A stretch of DNA of 64,000 bases. It comes from Phoronis australis (Eukaryota; Phoronida; Phoronidae). The DNA lies in contig NMRA01000325.1 in NCBI GenBank assembly GCA_002633005.1, positions 103,290 to 167,289 of the forward strand, in the 5' to 3' direction. The position numbers and the translations under genes were made by a program. Each line of letters opens with the position of its first letter. Position 1 is the first letter of the stretch. The notes under the pieces were generated by a model. That model was not told where the DNA came from. It saw only the letters and a program-made list of their open reading frames with translations, and searched no databases. Below are positions 50,220 through 62,900 of this stretch, piece by piece.

Positions 50220-50800
50220 GAATGTGTAATTCTGATGGTGTTATTGGCTTATTCAGTACACAAACCCTGAATCACATTGGGCAGAAAGTGGCTTTGCTCT
50301 CTGCTATTGGAGATATTATCAGTTGTTCCCATGCAAAGATTTCGTCTGCTACTGACATGAGTGGAGAATTTGGCAGCTGATTTCACCTGAATTTGATGAA
50401 AAATAAATAAATTTGTGTAACAAAAAGTTAATAATTAAATTTTTAGCATTCAGTACTCAAAATTGGTGTAATATGCATGCTTTTTATGAACATGGGTAAC
50501 TGATTTGTGAGGAAATTAGTGCCAGCAAACCAAACGACAGTGATCTGCAGTCACTTGTTCTTAGCCAGGTTCGGCAGATTTCATACTGAGATGAGCTTTC
50601 TGAGATTTATTGGATACGTAATGTCAGGCAACAAGTTTCAAGTTCTTGACACAGTGTATGCACCCAACAGTGTGATCCATATGTTAAATTGAAAAAGTGT
50701 GGATAGAGCAGGAAGGGGGGATATGTTGGTAGACTCAGCACTGAATGCTACCTTGACAACCAGAGCATTCAACATCCCATTTTCAAATATTCATGTGGAG
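50220..50800 (+). pseudogene. Decayed N-terminal part of a repeat-associated ORF family
   Basis: Broken frames read TQTLNHIGQKVALLSAIGD, then FQVLDTVYAPNSVIHMLN, a stop, then DRAGRGDMLVDSALNATLTT. These resemble the '..HML.GKA..RA.RGH.LVDSAL.' region of the large invertebrate ORF family whose C-terminal half is preserved at 52560-54790. Order and strand are right for a single ancestral gene. The segment between (50800-52550) is not recognisable. Confidence 0.5.
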
Positions 50801-52559
50801 AATTTCTCGCTTACGCTGGTCACCGCTCAGATTCCCTTAGCCCCAGACAACTTTTACGATGCCTATTCAGCACGCCCTTTGCATTGATGTAGATCTGAGC
50901 TAATGAAGTGGACAGGTAATAGATAGCATTAACAGTCTCAACAATGGTTGTTGTTAGTACCCCCAATTTGGTTTCTCTGACATTTGCAGAGTTACAGCCT
51001 GCAACTCTGGAGAGTAGTTTTAACTTGGTACATTATAAATATTACAAAATTACTAAAAAGGTTAACTTGTGTTTATCTTCACAAAGGGCCACTTCCCAAA
51101 GGAACGATATGTTTCATATTGGTTTTCGTTATTCAATTTTTAATGCTTCTGCCCACTTGCTTTTTTTTACCGGGAACGGGTTGATAACTTTTTATCCAAG
51201 TTTTAAACTTGAGGTACCAAAACAGTGGTAGATTTTGATTGCTAGCGAAACTTAGTTAAGTTCATTGTGAGCCCATCCCTGAACTTTCCACATTACAGGT
51301 AGGCCTACACTAAACATTTCACTTGTCATTAAAGTATAATCTTTATTAGAATTTAAATCATAAAATATATAAAAAGTGCAAATATGGTGATAACCAGAAC
51401 TGAAGATTTGGAATCTTTGGACAATTTCGGTGGCACTGACTATATAATTATTTTAGCTCTTTGCCAGTAATAAAAAATGAAAAGTGGGCACAAGTTAAGT
51501 ACAACTGTTTCCTGGTCTAAAATCTGATTAAATGAGAATTAAAGAATATTAAAAAATGAATCCATGTGATATTGTTAACTCTGATCAGCGTTTGTATATC
51601 CACCGTGTATATCAATACGCGCGGTAGTTTATCTTCAATCGTACCCAATGGTTGTAGTTTTTAGATTATTAGTTCATCAATTTTTAAAAATCGAGAACCG
51701 TACTTGTTTTTTTTCCCAGCTCAATACCGCCGTGGTATTAGTTTTAACGAAAATTAGTGGTTAATGCATTTTGAAAATTCGCCATTGTATACAATCAAAG
51801 ATGTTTAATACAGTTTATGGTCGGGTAATTACACTTAATTGGGTCTTGCTCGCATCGGGCAACGCGGTCATCGCAACTGTACCTGATTCTGGCGCCGCGC
51901 TCTCTTTGATCCTGGTACAAGCCGCTCAGAAGGACGAGCGGTGAAAATTCTTGCATATCTTTAGAAAGGCGTGACTACCTTGTAAGCGTATTATTCACGG
52001 TATGTGACAGATCAAGTAACGCCAATCCAGAACCAATGACTTCAGTATTTCAAGAAAGAAATCCCGGTTCTTCAGAAATTCCAGGAGTCCCGAATGTCAC
52101 CAACACAGAGCACAGATTCCGTGCCAAGATGTTGAGCAATTCAATGCTTGTACACAAACGTTGGCTCGTCAGAATATATGGAGACAGATTCTTCAGACAA
52201 CCCAAGTGATCACATAACTATAGATGTATACACTGGGAAATGCAATGTACAGGCAGAGTCTTCCGATTCTGAACCTTGGATTACAGTGGAATACACTCAC
52301 CGACGAGAGTTCACTTCTGGCTTCCGACATACTGCCCCTCGTATATTCAAATGGACTGAATGAGAGTATAGGTCTATAGAATTTGCAGTGACAGAATGGT
52401 TTGTCAGAAGAATCAACGGCCACTGATATACTTTATGATGATTTGAAAGCTGGTCTGAAGCTGTATGATCTTATTACTAGCATGACATTTATGTGCGGCG
52501 ATCGTATACTTGTCGGAGTGTCTTGTAGGAATCCATAAAAAACGAAGCACATAAATCAG

Positions 52560-54790
52560 GCTTGTCTTTGCAAAGTCGAACCAGCAGCTTCTGGCTACAG
52601 TATATGAAAATGGATGACATCCTTCGACTTTTTCTAAAATCAGAAATAACGTCAGATTGGGAACTTCATCTAAAAGTAGTTTCTAATTTGCTGCCGTAGT
52701 TTGCAGCTGCTGATTACATCTCATATGCAAAATCTGCATACATGTACTTGCAGCAGATGCACCAACTGGCAAAGACACCCATCCAGACGTCTACAGCACC
52801 TTTATTAACGGCCACCATGCCATAACACCAAGTGACAGATTCCGAGCAGGCTTGTTATCTGACCTTGTAATTGAACAAACGCTCATAAAAACCATTTGCT
52901 TGCAGAAAATCAAGACTTTGTGGAAGAAACAGAAGGCTAGTGAATCAGCCACTGATTGGAACTGTCAGCATCTACACACTTCGGGATGTACTTCTTCGGG
53001 GGACGGAGTGCTTATGGGGATGTCCCTTGTGCAGTGATGTCGGTCCTTCACTCAGATGACTCATAAAAACCATTAAATCATCAGGAGATGTAACTAGAAG
53101 TTGCGGGATGGGAGATACGCAGCATGCAATGTAGCGGCTTTCCATGCCGACACGCATGCTCAAGTATAAATAGCGCCCGATGCAGAGTATGACAAACTTG
53201 AGTTGCGAAACAAGTGAGCAGCATAAAGAATGTATCCTGGCAAGACAGTCGCGAGATGACAAAGACATCCTCAGCCTTGCTGAATTCCTCCACAACAGAA
53301 ACCCATTTGAAGTGGAATACAGAACATCACCACTGTTGTGACTGCATACACACGCGTCAATGCCGAAAATGCCAGAGAAGTGGGGAAGGCAATTCTCTTG
53401 TCTATAGAGGGTTCGAGTGTAAAAGACACGGTTGTGGCAATGACAAGTCCACTAGTTCATGTTGCCAATAGTGACTTTACATAAGTGGATCCACAACTGC
53501 TATTTCAGCGATTGCTGACAGCTGCAAAACACAACAGTGAATGTTTATCAAGCATTTTGAAGTTTGAGTTGTGTGTTGGTTCTCCAGCTCTTTTTATGCA
53601 TCTGGTCTTCCCACAGTGGCTGAGCTGGTGCACTCTGATCCAGTGGAGCACGACCTACCTGAAGATTACCAATTTCCAGAAAACACGGTGATGCATGCAA
53701 TCGACAGCGGTTCTCTCCTTCACTGTGCTCTGTGACCTAGTGGTGCAACGTTTCAGTCAGTTGGTAGAGCTTGTGTGTATTACATCAGCAAGTACACACA
53801 GCTTACTGTTAGTTTCATGGTTTTGGAGGTAGCCCATCAACTAAAGATGGCTCCCATGTTCGAAGACTGTGTGGGGTGGTTGAAACTAAAGTTCACTTCA
53901 CTGGTGACATAGTGATCAAGTAAAGGTTCACATTTTTGGCAAACAGCAAAAACAAACAACGATTCATTCACTTCTTCTCGAAATGCTGGTTGCACAGTGG
54001 TACAAGCTCAAGGTGATGCAGATGTTTTAATTGTAGAAACAGCAGTAGATAATGCAGCACAAGGTCCTGCTACCCTCCTTGCAGACGATAGAAACTTGTT
54101 GGTTCTTTTGTGTTACCATGCTACTTCACAGCAATTTCCAATATTCATGATCTGACAAGAGGCACCAAAACGAGAGGAAAGTCTGGGACATTAAGAAACT
54201 ACAGCTGTCTCTTGGTGTCGAAACTTGCGCGCTTTTGCCATTTGCGCATGCAATAGGTGATTTGATGAGATAATACATAGCTCATTGGGCAAGGCTCTCT
54301 CATTCAAGAAACTGCGCGATCAAGAATTCTGCGAAAAGGCTAGAATATTCACTAGACCTGATGCAGCTGAAGAAAGATATATTTGAAGCTGGTAAAAGGT
54401 TTGTGCTTTATGGTGATAGTTCTTCTGGAAATTTGAGTGACTTGCAATGCAGGCGATTTGTGGAAAAGGTGTCATCAAGCGTAGCCCAAGTCCACATATA
54501 GTCATTACCACCAATTGCATCAGCAGGTAAGTTCCTTGCTGCCACTGAGGACAAAAACAAGAGTGGTCAAGTATCAGTGGCAGTGAGCTTGACCCGCTGT
54601 ATTGAAGATGGATGCTGGCAGGTGCCAAAACCCACTCCCATGACGACCAGCAACTATTTGTTATGGGCAGCGAAAAGGTTCAAAATAGGCAACACTGCCA
54701 AATAAACAAGTGGTTTGACAAACAGACAAGTGGTTTGCTAAACAGCCAAGTGATTCGTCAAATAAACAGGTCAAGAATGCTGTGGTTTTC
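52560..54790 (+). pseudogene. Decayed large repeat-associated ORF with PIN-like acidic motif
   Basis: Many short frames joined by stops and shifts follow the order of an uncharacterised protein family common in invertebrate repeats: WLQYMKMDDILRLFLKSE, SDWELHLKVV, FAAADYISYAKSAYMYLQQM, DRFRAGLLSDLVIEQTL, SEQHKECILARQSRDDKD, VDPQLLFQRLLTAAKHN, a PSTKDGSHVRR segment, GDADVLIVETAV and LLADDRNLLVLLCYHAT, then LGKALSFKKLRDQEF and a C-terminal VPKPTPMTTSNYLL. The 'DADVLIV...DDtdLLVLL' pair resembles PIN/FEN nuclease acidic motifs (inference). The third Asp of the second motif is changed and numerous stops exist, so it is inactive. Function in living relatives is unknown to me. Confidence 0.65.
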
Positions 54791-55591
54791 CAAATAGACA
54801 AGACAACTTTGCTGTCAGAATACGAAGCTGTAGCCTTGTAGTCTGTATGCACATTCACAGAGATCACTCAGTTATATTGTTTTGTATAACATATTTCTGG
54901 TGTATTATGCAAACAAACTACAGTTTACACCATTAGTCAATGGTTCAGTCATTGAGGCACAAATTTTGCCCAGTCTCAAGTGTTGTGTGTTATTTTTGTG
55001 GCTACACAATGCTAGAATAACAACCTAGTAACCTTCCGACTTAGTTCGTTTTTCTGCCACTAGATGTCAATTTACATTTTTTAAATTTCACTGTTTACAA
55101 TCAGTCTACAACAGTGAAACATGTAATGTAATGTGAGTGTATTATTGTTCAATACAATGACATTGGTGGGACCATATTAGGCTACTTGTTTTATAAAAAA
55201 GATAGCAAAACTGTTGTTTTTACAAATATAAGTTCAATAATCTCTTCGGTGAATTATTATGTAACTTCAAAATCAAATTTCTCAAAAATGTGCAACTTTA
55301 CATGTGGGAACTTTTTAGATTTAAAAGTAAATGAATTAAAAAAAACACCAAAATAAAATTGCCCCCCTAAAGTAGGCCTACTCACAAAAATCATTTTCTA
55401 GAAGCCCCACAAATCCTGGCCCACCTTATATTAGTTCTAGGTATCAAATGACTCAATGCAGTCATAATGTGGCCGGCTATCTATGACAATAATATCAGGG
55501 TCATAGACATCTGATCAGGGTCGTCTGAAATGGTCGATTGTCGGCGCTGAATACGAGCGTGAAACCCCACACAAGGTGGCGCTAAAACAAA

Positions 55592-55601
55592 ATGGAGAGC
55601 G
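55592..55601 (+). CDS. Candidate first coding exon of the C5orf34-like gene (tentative)
   Basis: ATGGAGAGCG followed by donor gtaact, in a locally CpG-richer stretch. It would end in phase 1, matching the acceptor at 59808, and would give MESVQQAVARQLILYDSD as the protein start. Human C5orf34 likewise has only a handful of residues before the ILY motif. A ten-base exon match can easily be chance. Confidence 0.25.
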
Positions 55602-57551
55602 GTAACTTCAAAATGTTTATCAATACAATTGCTATAAGACGCGATTTACTAGTTAATGCATACATTTTGTAGCTCGCTGTCGGCCACCCTAGTTAATGTT
55701 TCCAGAATTTAGAGCTAGGAATCGCTGAATTATCCTAGATTAGTAGCTTAAACTGACTTGTTTGGAGTTTGTAAACTGTAGATTTTTTGTTTGTCCAGGC
55801 CCAGGCCTGTGGCTGTGGCAGTGTAGAAAACCAGCCGTCGTTGTCAGTTCAAGCTTACCTATCAAAAAACTTACTCCTTTTTGGTATTCTTTGCAATTAA
55901 GTTAAATGCAATTCTATTACTACATTTCGCTCAGAGTCTGAGCTCAATCCACAAGGTTAGGTTGTTTACACTTAACTGTTAACTAAGACTCAGTCATGAA
56001 AACAGTGTATGCCAGGTCACAGACAGTGGAACTATGTTAAACTAAAGTGTGCTGAGAGGATCTGGCTCATCTGTACCGCTAGCTTTGTTTCTTGGTTTAG
56101 TGATGCTTAGTGGTACAATTTTATTTATTCCACTATCAGAGGTCCCAGTATTGAAGGACTCTTTTATACTTCTTTAGTTGGGAAGTCGAATTTGTGCATG
56201 CTAAGTTATGCCTAAGATTTTCTGGAAAGCAGGTGCATGGTTACACTGCAAAGTCTTGTTGTGACAATTTAAAAAATCACTCTGCCCACGTCAATTAAAC
56301 AAAATGTAATAACATTAACTCATGCGTATTAATACAATTCCACGGGAATGTGTTCTTTGTTTTAATATGGGTATGTAGGCATGTCTTTGGCAAATGTGAG
56401 TCGATTTTGACAAATACCATACCATTGTGATCGACATATAAGATAATTCAAAATTAACTATCAAAATTAAATGAGAAAAATGCAACAGTTGAAATAACCG
56501 AATGCTCATACATATTCCACTCACAGACAGGCAGAGAGCTTATTACTGCGTTAAATCAAGTGCGAAGCTGTTAACGTAAACAAAATGCTGCACACTTGTT
56601 AAGTGGCTGTCCACAGTAACCTACCCCAATTTACGAATGCTGGAATTCAGACACTGAGCGGATTGTTAACTTGTAATTTTCCTGGCTACATGTTAAAAGG
56701 ATACCAAACCTGTTCGTTTCGCACCGTAGTAACTGTGTAGTGTAAAATCTAAAGGTTCCTTACTTTGCGTTAATTTAGCACCATGGTCTTGAATACTTCT
56801 GCTTGGTGTGGAGTTGGGATTTCGAGTGCCGCTCCACACACCAGCACATGTATTGACCGACAGAAGGGCGGCTGAATATTCATGTCGCACCCTTATTGGC
56901 CAGCACCGGCATATAATGGGCCAGGATAGTCAACGTCAGCACTCTTCAAGACGAACAACAGTCGTCTTTCTATGCCTACAGGGGCACTTGGCAGAAGGCC
57001 AGCTCAGCAGTGAGACAGGTTGAACACTATGTCACTGCAGTACCATTCCCCTGAACTGTTAAAACCAAGAAATTTCCTACATCACAATCTGATCTAGTAG
57101 GCTATCACGTTCGATTAAACTTGGCAAACAAGCCTATTGTGTTGGTACACAATACTGTGGTAGTAAGCAGGTCAGACAGTCACACAAAGGTATCAGCAGG
57201 TGATTGTTAAGTCTTAATTTCTCTTAAAGTCAACTTTTTTTCTCCGTTCGAAGTTTTTTGGTGTTGTATTTCATACAAAACTCATCTTCATGGGCATTTA
57301 TTGAACGTTGTTTCTAAACATCGGTTAGCGTCAGGCCCATTGTTTACAACATAATTATTGTGAGCTTGTCAGATGGACGCAGACAATGAGAGAGCTGGAC
57401 TATGTAAACATTGGTTTGCCAACTTTCTCCCTTGCTATCGCTGCCAACGACACGGTTGTATCCCGACTAGCTGATCAGTGAAATTGTGATACTCATCCCA
57501 CAGCGTGGGTGCGTAAAATTTGTCTATTCATAACGCTAAATCGCCGTGAGA

Positions 57552-57591
57552 GACCGTCTGGAGTTGGTATATGGTGCAACTCCGGACGGTC
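57552..57591. repeat. Strong hairpin
   Basis: gaccgtctggagttg and caactccggacggtc form a 15-bp stem with one mismatch and a 10-base loop. No T run follows and no gene abuts it, so a terminator role is not indicated. It may be a palindromic repeat end. Confidence 0.6.
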
Positions 57592-58170
57592 TGGGCTCAA
57601 CAGAAAACCACACTTCAATTGTGAGTCTACACTAATGTGATAAACGAGAATAGTTCTACTTGTAGGGTCAGCTGGAGTTATCATTATCTCTTTTATGACA
57701 CAAACTGTGTGACTGGGCAAAGCCTTTTCAAACTATATTGTGTATTAACCAGGGGAGCGCGAGACCCCTGAGGCCCCTGTCAAGTCCTCACGACAACTCT
57801 ACGTAATGAGCGGATACTAAAAATATCTTTCCTATCCAGTTCCCTGAAACAAAATAATGCTCCGTAACCCTCGTCAACCCTCAAAAGTTTGGAAGAAAAT
57901 TTGAAAACTTTCAAAGTCTGCTAAATGGGCTAGTATGACCTATGCTTATAGCAAATTACACGGCAACTGTAAGAAAAGACCACCCACCAGAAGGACCATA
58001 ATGTCCAATCTGTGGTGTAGGGAATGTGAGTTTTTAGTTGATTCCTGTCTTGACTTGGAAAACTGACGCCAATGATGCATTAGCAAGTGACAGAATGAGG
58101 ATTAGTTGAAATCATCAAAACAGGGTTTAGTATTTTAATGATCATTCATTGCAGCCATGTTTTCTCACAG

Positions 58171-58733
58171 CCAAGGTCAGTCAGCTGACAAGACAGTAAC
58201 CACCATCTCAAGTGGCAGCAGTAGAGACAGTGGCCATTTCGTAGGTCCTCTGTACTCCAGAAACAGATGTCAAATTATGCCTAATGTTGATTAAACCATC
58301 AAAGTCATGTTGTTGTGAATTAATACCATTTGCATATATAGGAGGGACACCTAGGCTTAGGAGGCCATTGATGTCCTTTTAAAACTCTTTCAAATTTTTG
58401 TTTCGAACAGTCCTTCGTTCAGTTGCCAAAATTGGTAACTGGCTGTTTTTACACTGTTACACCAAGGGATATGGCAACTGAATGAAGGACATTGTTAAAA
58501 AGTTTGATTGTGGAGTGTTTGTTCGAGTTAGAAAGAGCAACTTAAAGACACCAACGGCCTCCTAAAGTGTCCCTCTATGCACAAAAGGTACTTATAGAAC
58601 ATGGCTTTGATGGTTTAATTAATGTGAGGCATAATTTGCCGAAAAGCTTCTGGCGTATGGAGGGCCAATGGGAGTACCATCGTCGCTACTGTGGCCAGTT
58701 GAGAGGGTGGTACTGTCTATCAGCTGACCTAGT
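58171..58733. repeat. Long imperfect palindrome (foldback)
   Basis: Two arms of about 270 bp pair across a short centre near 58450. Matching landmarks from outside in: 'tcagctgac', 'tggccat/ctggcca', 'aattatgcct', 'ttaaaccatcaaag', 'gagggacac', 'aggaggcc' and 'gtccttcgttcagttgcca'. No coding sequence. It looks like a snapback duplication of one element or a foldback MITE. Confidence 0.75.
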
Positions 58734-58970
58734 ATAACTATATTTAGAACAAAATACTAAAAAGGAGGTAATTGCAGTTTTGGCAGTGTATCTATATCCA
58801 ATCCATCATTATTCATAGGTAACTGTTTCCATACATACATTAGTAATAGTATAGTTATCAATCAAAACGTTAATCAGTTGAGCTTCCCATTAATGGGCAG
58901 TCACTTGTAGTTGTCCGCTTTTGGTGTCTACAGGCAGTGCATTGCCTATTTAGTACCTTATATCACATTA

Positions 58971-59440
58971 CGGTGTTTTCCTGTTGTTCCCAACTTGGTC
59001 GATTCTATAGCCTAACAACAAGTTGGGTAGATCACCCCTGTAGCCAATATTTTACACGACGTATTAACTCCGTTCTGGCATTTATGGTTGGAGGGCAGGC
59101 TCTTTTTTATTCGATGATTGCTCTTATCTTCGATCAGATCGTAGCTAGCCTGACTGGGCTGTGCTGCTAAAAATGAAAGTTAAGTTATAACATATTTGAA
59201 CAATTAAACCAATAACATTAATTTCTGAATTTCTTGTCAAATGCTGATCTTGTTTAGTTTTTGAATCACCTAAATAGCCCAAATACAGCAGAAGTTAAGA
59301 CAATCCATTCTGTCAGGTTTCAGTAGTGTTACTGATTTACGTTAAAAATTTTTATTTTTAACAGCACAGCCCAGTCAGGCTAGATACGATCTTATTGGAG
59401 ATAAGAGCAATTATCGAACAAAAGAGAGCTGACTCCCTAA
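58971..59440. mobile_element. MITE family A, copy 3 (snapback form)
   Basis: The left arm begins cggtgttttcctgttgttcc and is similar to copy 2. The segment 59090-59175 (with 'gcctgactgggctgtgctgc') recurs inverted at 59345-59435 ('cagcacagcccagtcaggct'). The middle is shortened compared with copy 2. Confidence 0.7.
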
Positions 59441-59807
59441 CTATAAATCACAGAATGGAATTATTCAGTCATATAAGATAATGGCTACAGCCCAATTTGT
59501 TGTGACGTACAACCGAACAAGTTGGACTCGACAGGAGAACACCATAATGTGTTCTTAATTATTAAAGCCCCATACAGCGCCATCTTTGAAAACCATTGTT
59601 TTGAGTCATGTTTGTTGTGGAACCCTTTAGGCCTTATCACGTGGTTGTAGTCATAATTGCACAAGGTCAACAAATGGACAAGACAGTTCTTTGATTGTTT
59701 TAAATTCAGCTAGAAGATTTGTCACTGCTAATTCCATTGTGACATTTGGATTTCAGCTTGATCGAATTAGTGCTGCCTGGGTGTTTAATTTCCCTTGTTA
59801 CTTCCAG

Positions 59808-59951
59808 TCCAGCAAGCTGTAGCTAGGCAACTGATTCTGTATGACAGTGATGCTGTGCAGGCAGATTTCACGGATGGTTCCCGGGTTCTGCTATCCTCGT
59901 GTGGCTCTCAGTTCGTCCATCAGTATTATCACCAGTGTCACGCACTTCAAG
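59808..59951 (+). CDS. C5orf34: C5orf34 homologue, N-terminal domain exon a
   Basis: Acceptor gttacttccag, donor gtactg (phase 1). Encodes the ILY...FTDGS....SPCGS.F-type start of the N-terminal domain. The TCC AG directly after the chosen acceptor offers a second acceptor five bases on. Confidence 0.8.
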
Positions 59952-62900
59952 GTACTGGTGAGATGATGTTGGTTTGAACATATGCTGATTGCAGAAGTCA
60001 TAAATTTACAACACTTTCCAAAAATAGAGCTCTGTAGTTCAATTTATAGCATGAAGTAGAAAGGATTTTGAAAGGTTAACCCATTTAGTGTTACTGAGCT
60101 GAGACTGAAAAGAAAAGAATTATATTTCACACCAGGCCTTTATCCAGGATTTTGAAAATAGGGTGTCCAAAATGGGGTTCCCAATATTCCAGGGCATCCA
60201 TGATTCCGACGCGTAACTCCCCACCCCCAGCAATCCCCCCAAACACACTGATTTTTTACCAAAAAATGCGTAGACCAAGGTTTTTACAATGCTATCAACC
60301 AAGTGTGAGCATAGCAACATTGGATATACTTTGTATATACATTGTATATTTCTTCATGCTTTGAAAAAGAGCCACCACTATGAGTCTCTATAGGCTTCCT
60401 AGTAATCATTACAATGTGTGTGTCCAAACTTGAAAGCTTCCTATTGATAGTGGGCGTCCAAATGATAGATTGGGCGTCCTTGCCAGGGCGTCCATATTAG
60501 TGCTAGGGTGTCCATTTGGACGCCCAGGATGTAGGCTGCATAAAGGCCTGTTTCACACCCACCTATGTGTAGCTTGTCAGTTTCTTTGGTGTCGGCATTA
60601 CAACTCACTGTGGAGCACATCTCGTAACAATGATGAATTGAATGAACAAGAGATTTTTAATTTACTAAATGATTGCACAACAGCAGAATATAGCTGTGTT
60701 TGCTGAGGTTTTGAGATTAGTAAGGCGTTATCATGAAGGGAAGACAACAGTGGTCTAGACTACACACTGGATTTGAATCCTGTGTTACTGGACGGCTGTG
60801 GGTATTTCATTATGTTTCTGTAAGTTGTATATTCTTGCGCTTGATTTTTGCTATGTCTGTATTGCATGAAAGGAAGTGTATGTGAACGTGTCAAATTACG
60901 TGTAATTTTACTCTTTGTATTACTGATGCATGTGCTGTCTGTCACCAACAACTGCTTTAAAGTATTGATCAGGATTTTCCTCCTTTCTTCATGTTGAACT
61001 CTTTGTTTATTACTGGTTTCAATAGCTGATTGTATTATTTAAAGCAGAGGGTCCCTGTTTTGAGCTCTAGTATGAACTAAAATGTTCAGGTTAAAACACT
61101 TTCACCTCTACGACTATGAAACACAATTGTTTTTTTTTAACTACATGTAATAAGTTGCCGCACTTGTACTCTGTGCTCAATCAGCATATTGATTACAAGG
61201 TTAGGTAGGGCCCTAGAACATTTAGCTAACTTCTGAACATCATATCTCAATGTGGCTGACTGGAATCAAATAAAACTTTCAGATACTATGCTTTATACTT
61301 TGATCTTTAAAATTCTTTTAAGATTTTGTTTTAAATTGTTTACCGGTAATTTTCCATGAGGGTTATTGGAAATAGGACTTTTATAATTTTCATGAAAAAA
61401 TAAGTTGACAAAATAAAAAATAACGGTGTTTTTAGATCTCATCTTGAACATTTACATCAAATAACACTTGATCATGTTATCAACACAGTTGTTTAGCTCC
61501 CAATGTACCTTTCCTTTTTTGCTGAATTTTACTAAAAAAACATGTTCACATGACCCAGTTAATGACAGATTGGTAAAAAGTAACAGAAAATCAAATTCTT
61601 CAGGCTTTGTACTTTCTGAATTGTTACACTTTTACTTAGTTGAAATCAATAGGTTTGCAGGTATTTGGTTAAATACCCAGATGTGTCAATAAGGTCCCAC
61701 ATAACCTTAAATAAGTTGATTGTAGACGTTCCATCATTAAGGTATCTTACCATTGGACTTCTTTTAGGTCCACGATGTGTTCAACAGAAAACTCGATTCT
61801 CAACAAGTGACTATCGACACAAGGTTATTACAGCTGTGGAGTTCAGGAACCGGTTTGCTGAAAGGCCGTATATCTGTTCCGAGCTACTGGATTCCCAGTC
61901 TATTGTAGTAAGCATATAGCTTGTGTCTGGTACTTCTTCACACACCAGCAGTTTTCTCTTCTGACACTGTCACATAGAGAGGGAGAAGTACTGCTGTCTA
62001 ATTTTAATTGTTAATCATGGTTTCATTTATGCTATCAACAGCCCTGCATAATTTAGTCTTGACATTAGCTCATATATCAAAGACTTAAAAGATTATTAGC
62101 ATTCCTTTATTAGTTACCTTCAATTCATAGCCACTAAGCACTTTTGCATTCTTGGTGTACAAGTTTTTGATATTGATATGATACAATATGAAAAACTTTA
62201 TTCCAAACACACTGTTAACACATGAAAAAATACAGCATAAAACCAGTTGACCATATAAAATTAGTGTTTTAACAAAAATACATCAGAATTATTTTGGTGT
62301 TTTGTAATGTGCACGATAGTCGTATAAATGGAATGCAATAGATTTTGAGTGGCCATGTGACTGCCCAGTGTCCATGCAGATCTTCACTACTCTAAGAGCA
62401 GACAAATATAACCCCTTGTGTAGATTCGCATGCGGTCCTCCTGCTCTCATGGCACTAGGACATTCCATTTCCAGCCTCACTATTGGTTCGTTTGTATTAC
62501 TGCCACGAGTTTGGTCAGCTCCTGGCTCCCATAGGCTGATGATTGTCACGTGTCATAAGGCTCCTTTGTTCTCAAGAAAGTTATATTTCCTGCCATCTGT
62601 ACTTCGCTTTGCAGCACTTAGGTTCGAGCTAATCTCTCTTCATTTTTCCCACCCTCTACCACCCTCTACCCTGGGTAGTTCCTCTTACCTGAGTGCTGGC
62701 GCTTTTTATTGCCCATCTTTCCAGAGATTATTATTTTATCTTTATGTTATTTGTACACTCATATTTCTTTACCTTATCAGTCATAATAAATGACCTTATA
62801 TCGCCTATACACGGTCTCCTTTGTATCTCTGGAAACGGAGCTTGCGACGCACCTATTATTTTCGGGACATATTCCGAGCATAAATAGCCATTGTAGTTCT

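Larger units (their letters stand above)
54800..58165. other. Region upstream of the C5orf34-like exons
   Basis: No assigned protein. It may be the first intron or promoter of the C5orf34-like gene. It includes the candidate start exon at 55592 and a hairpin at 57552-57591. The remaining frames are short and unlike known proteins. Confidence 0.4.

Noticed and set aside
62368-62793. 141-codon plus-strand frame
   Set aside because: It lies within dispersed repeat D. Frames over the 38-kb copy of the same repeat differ.
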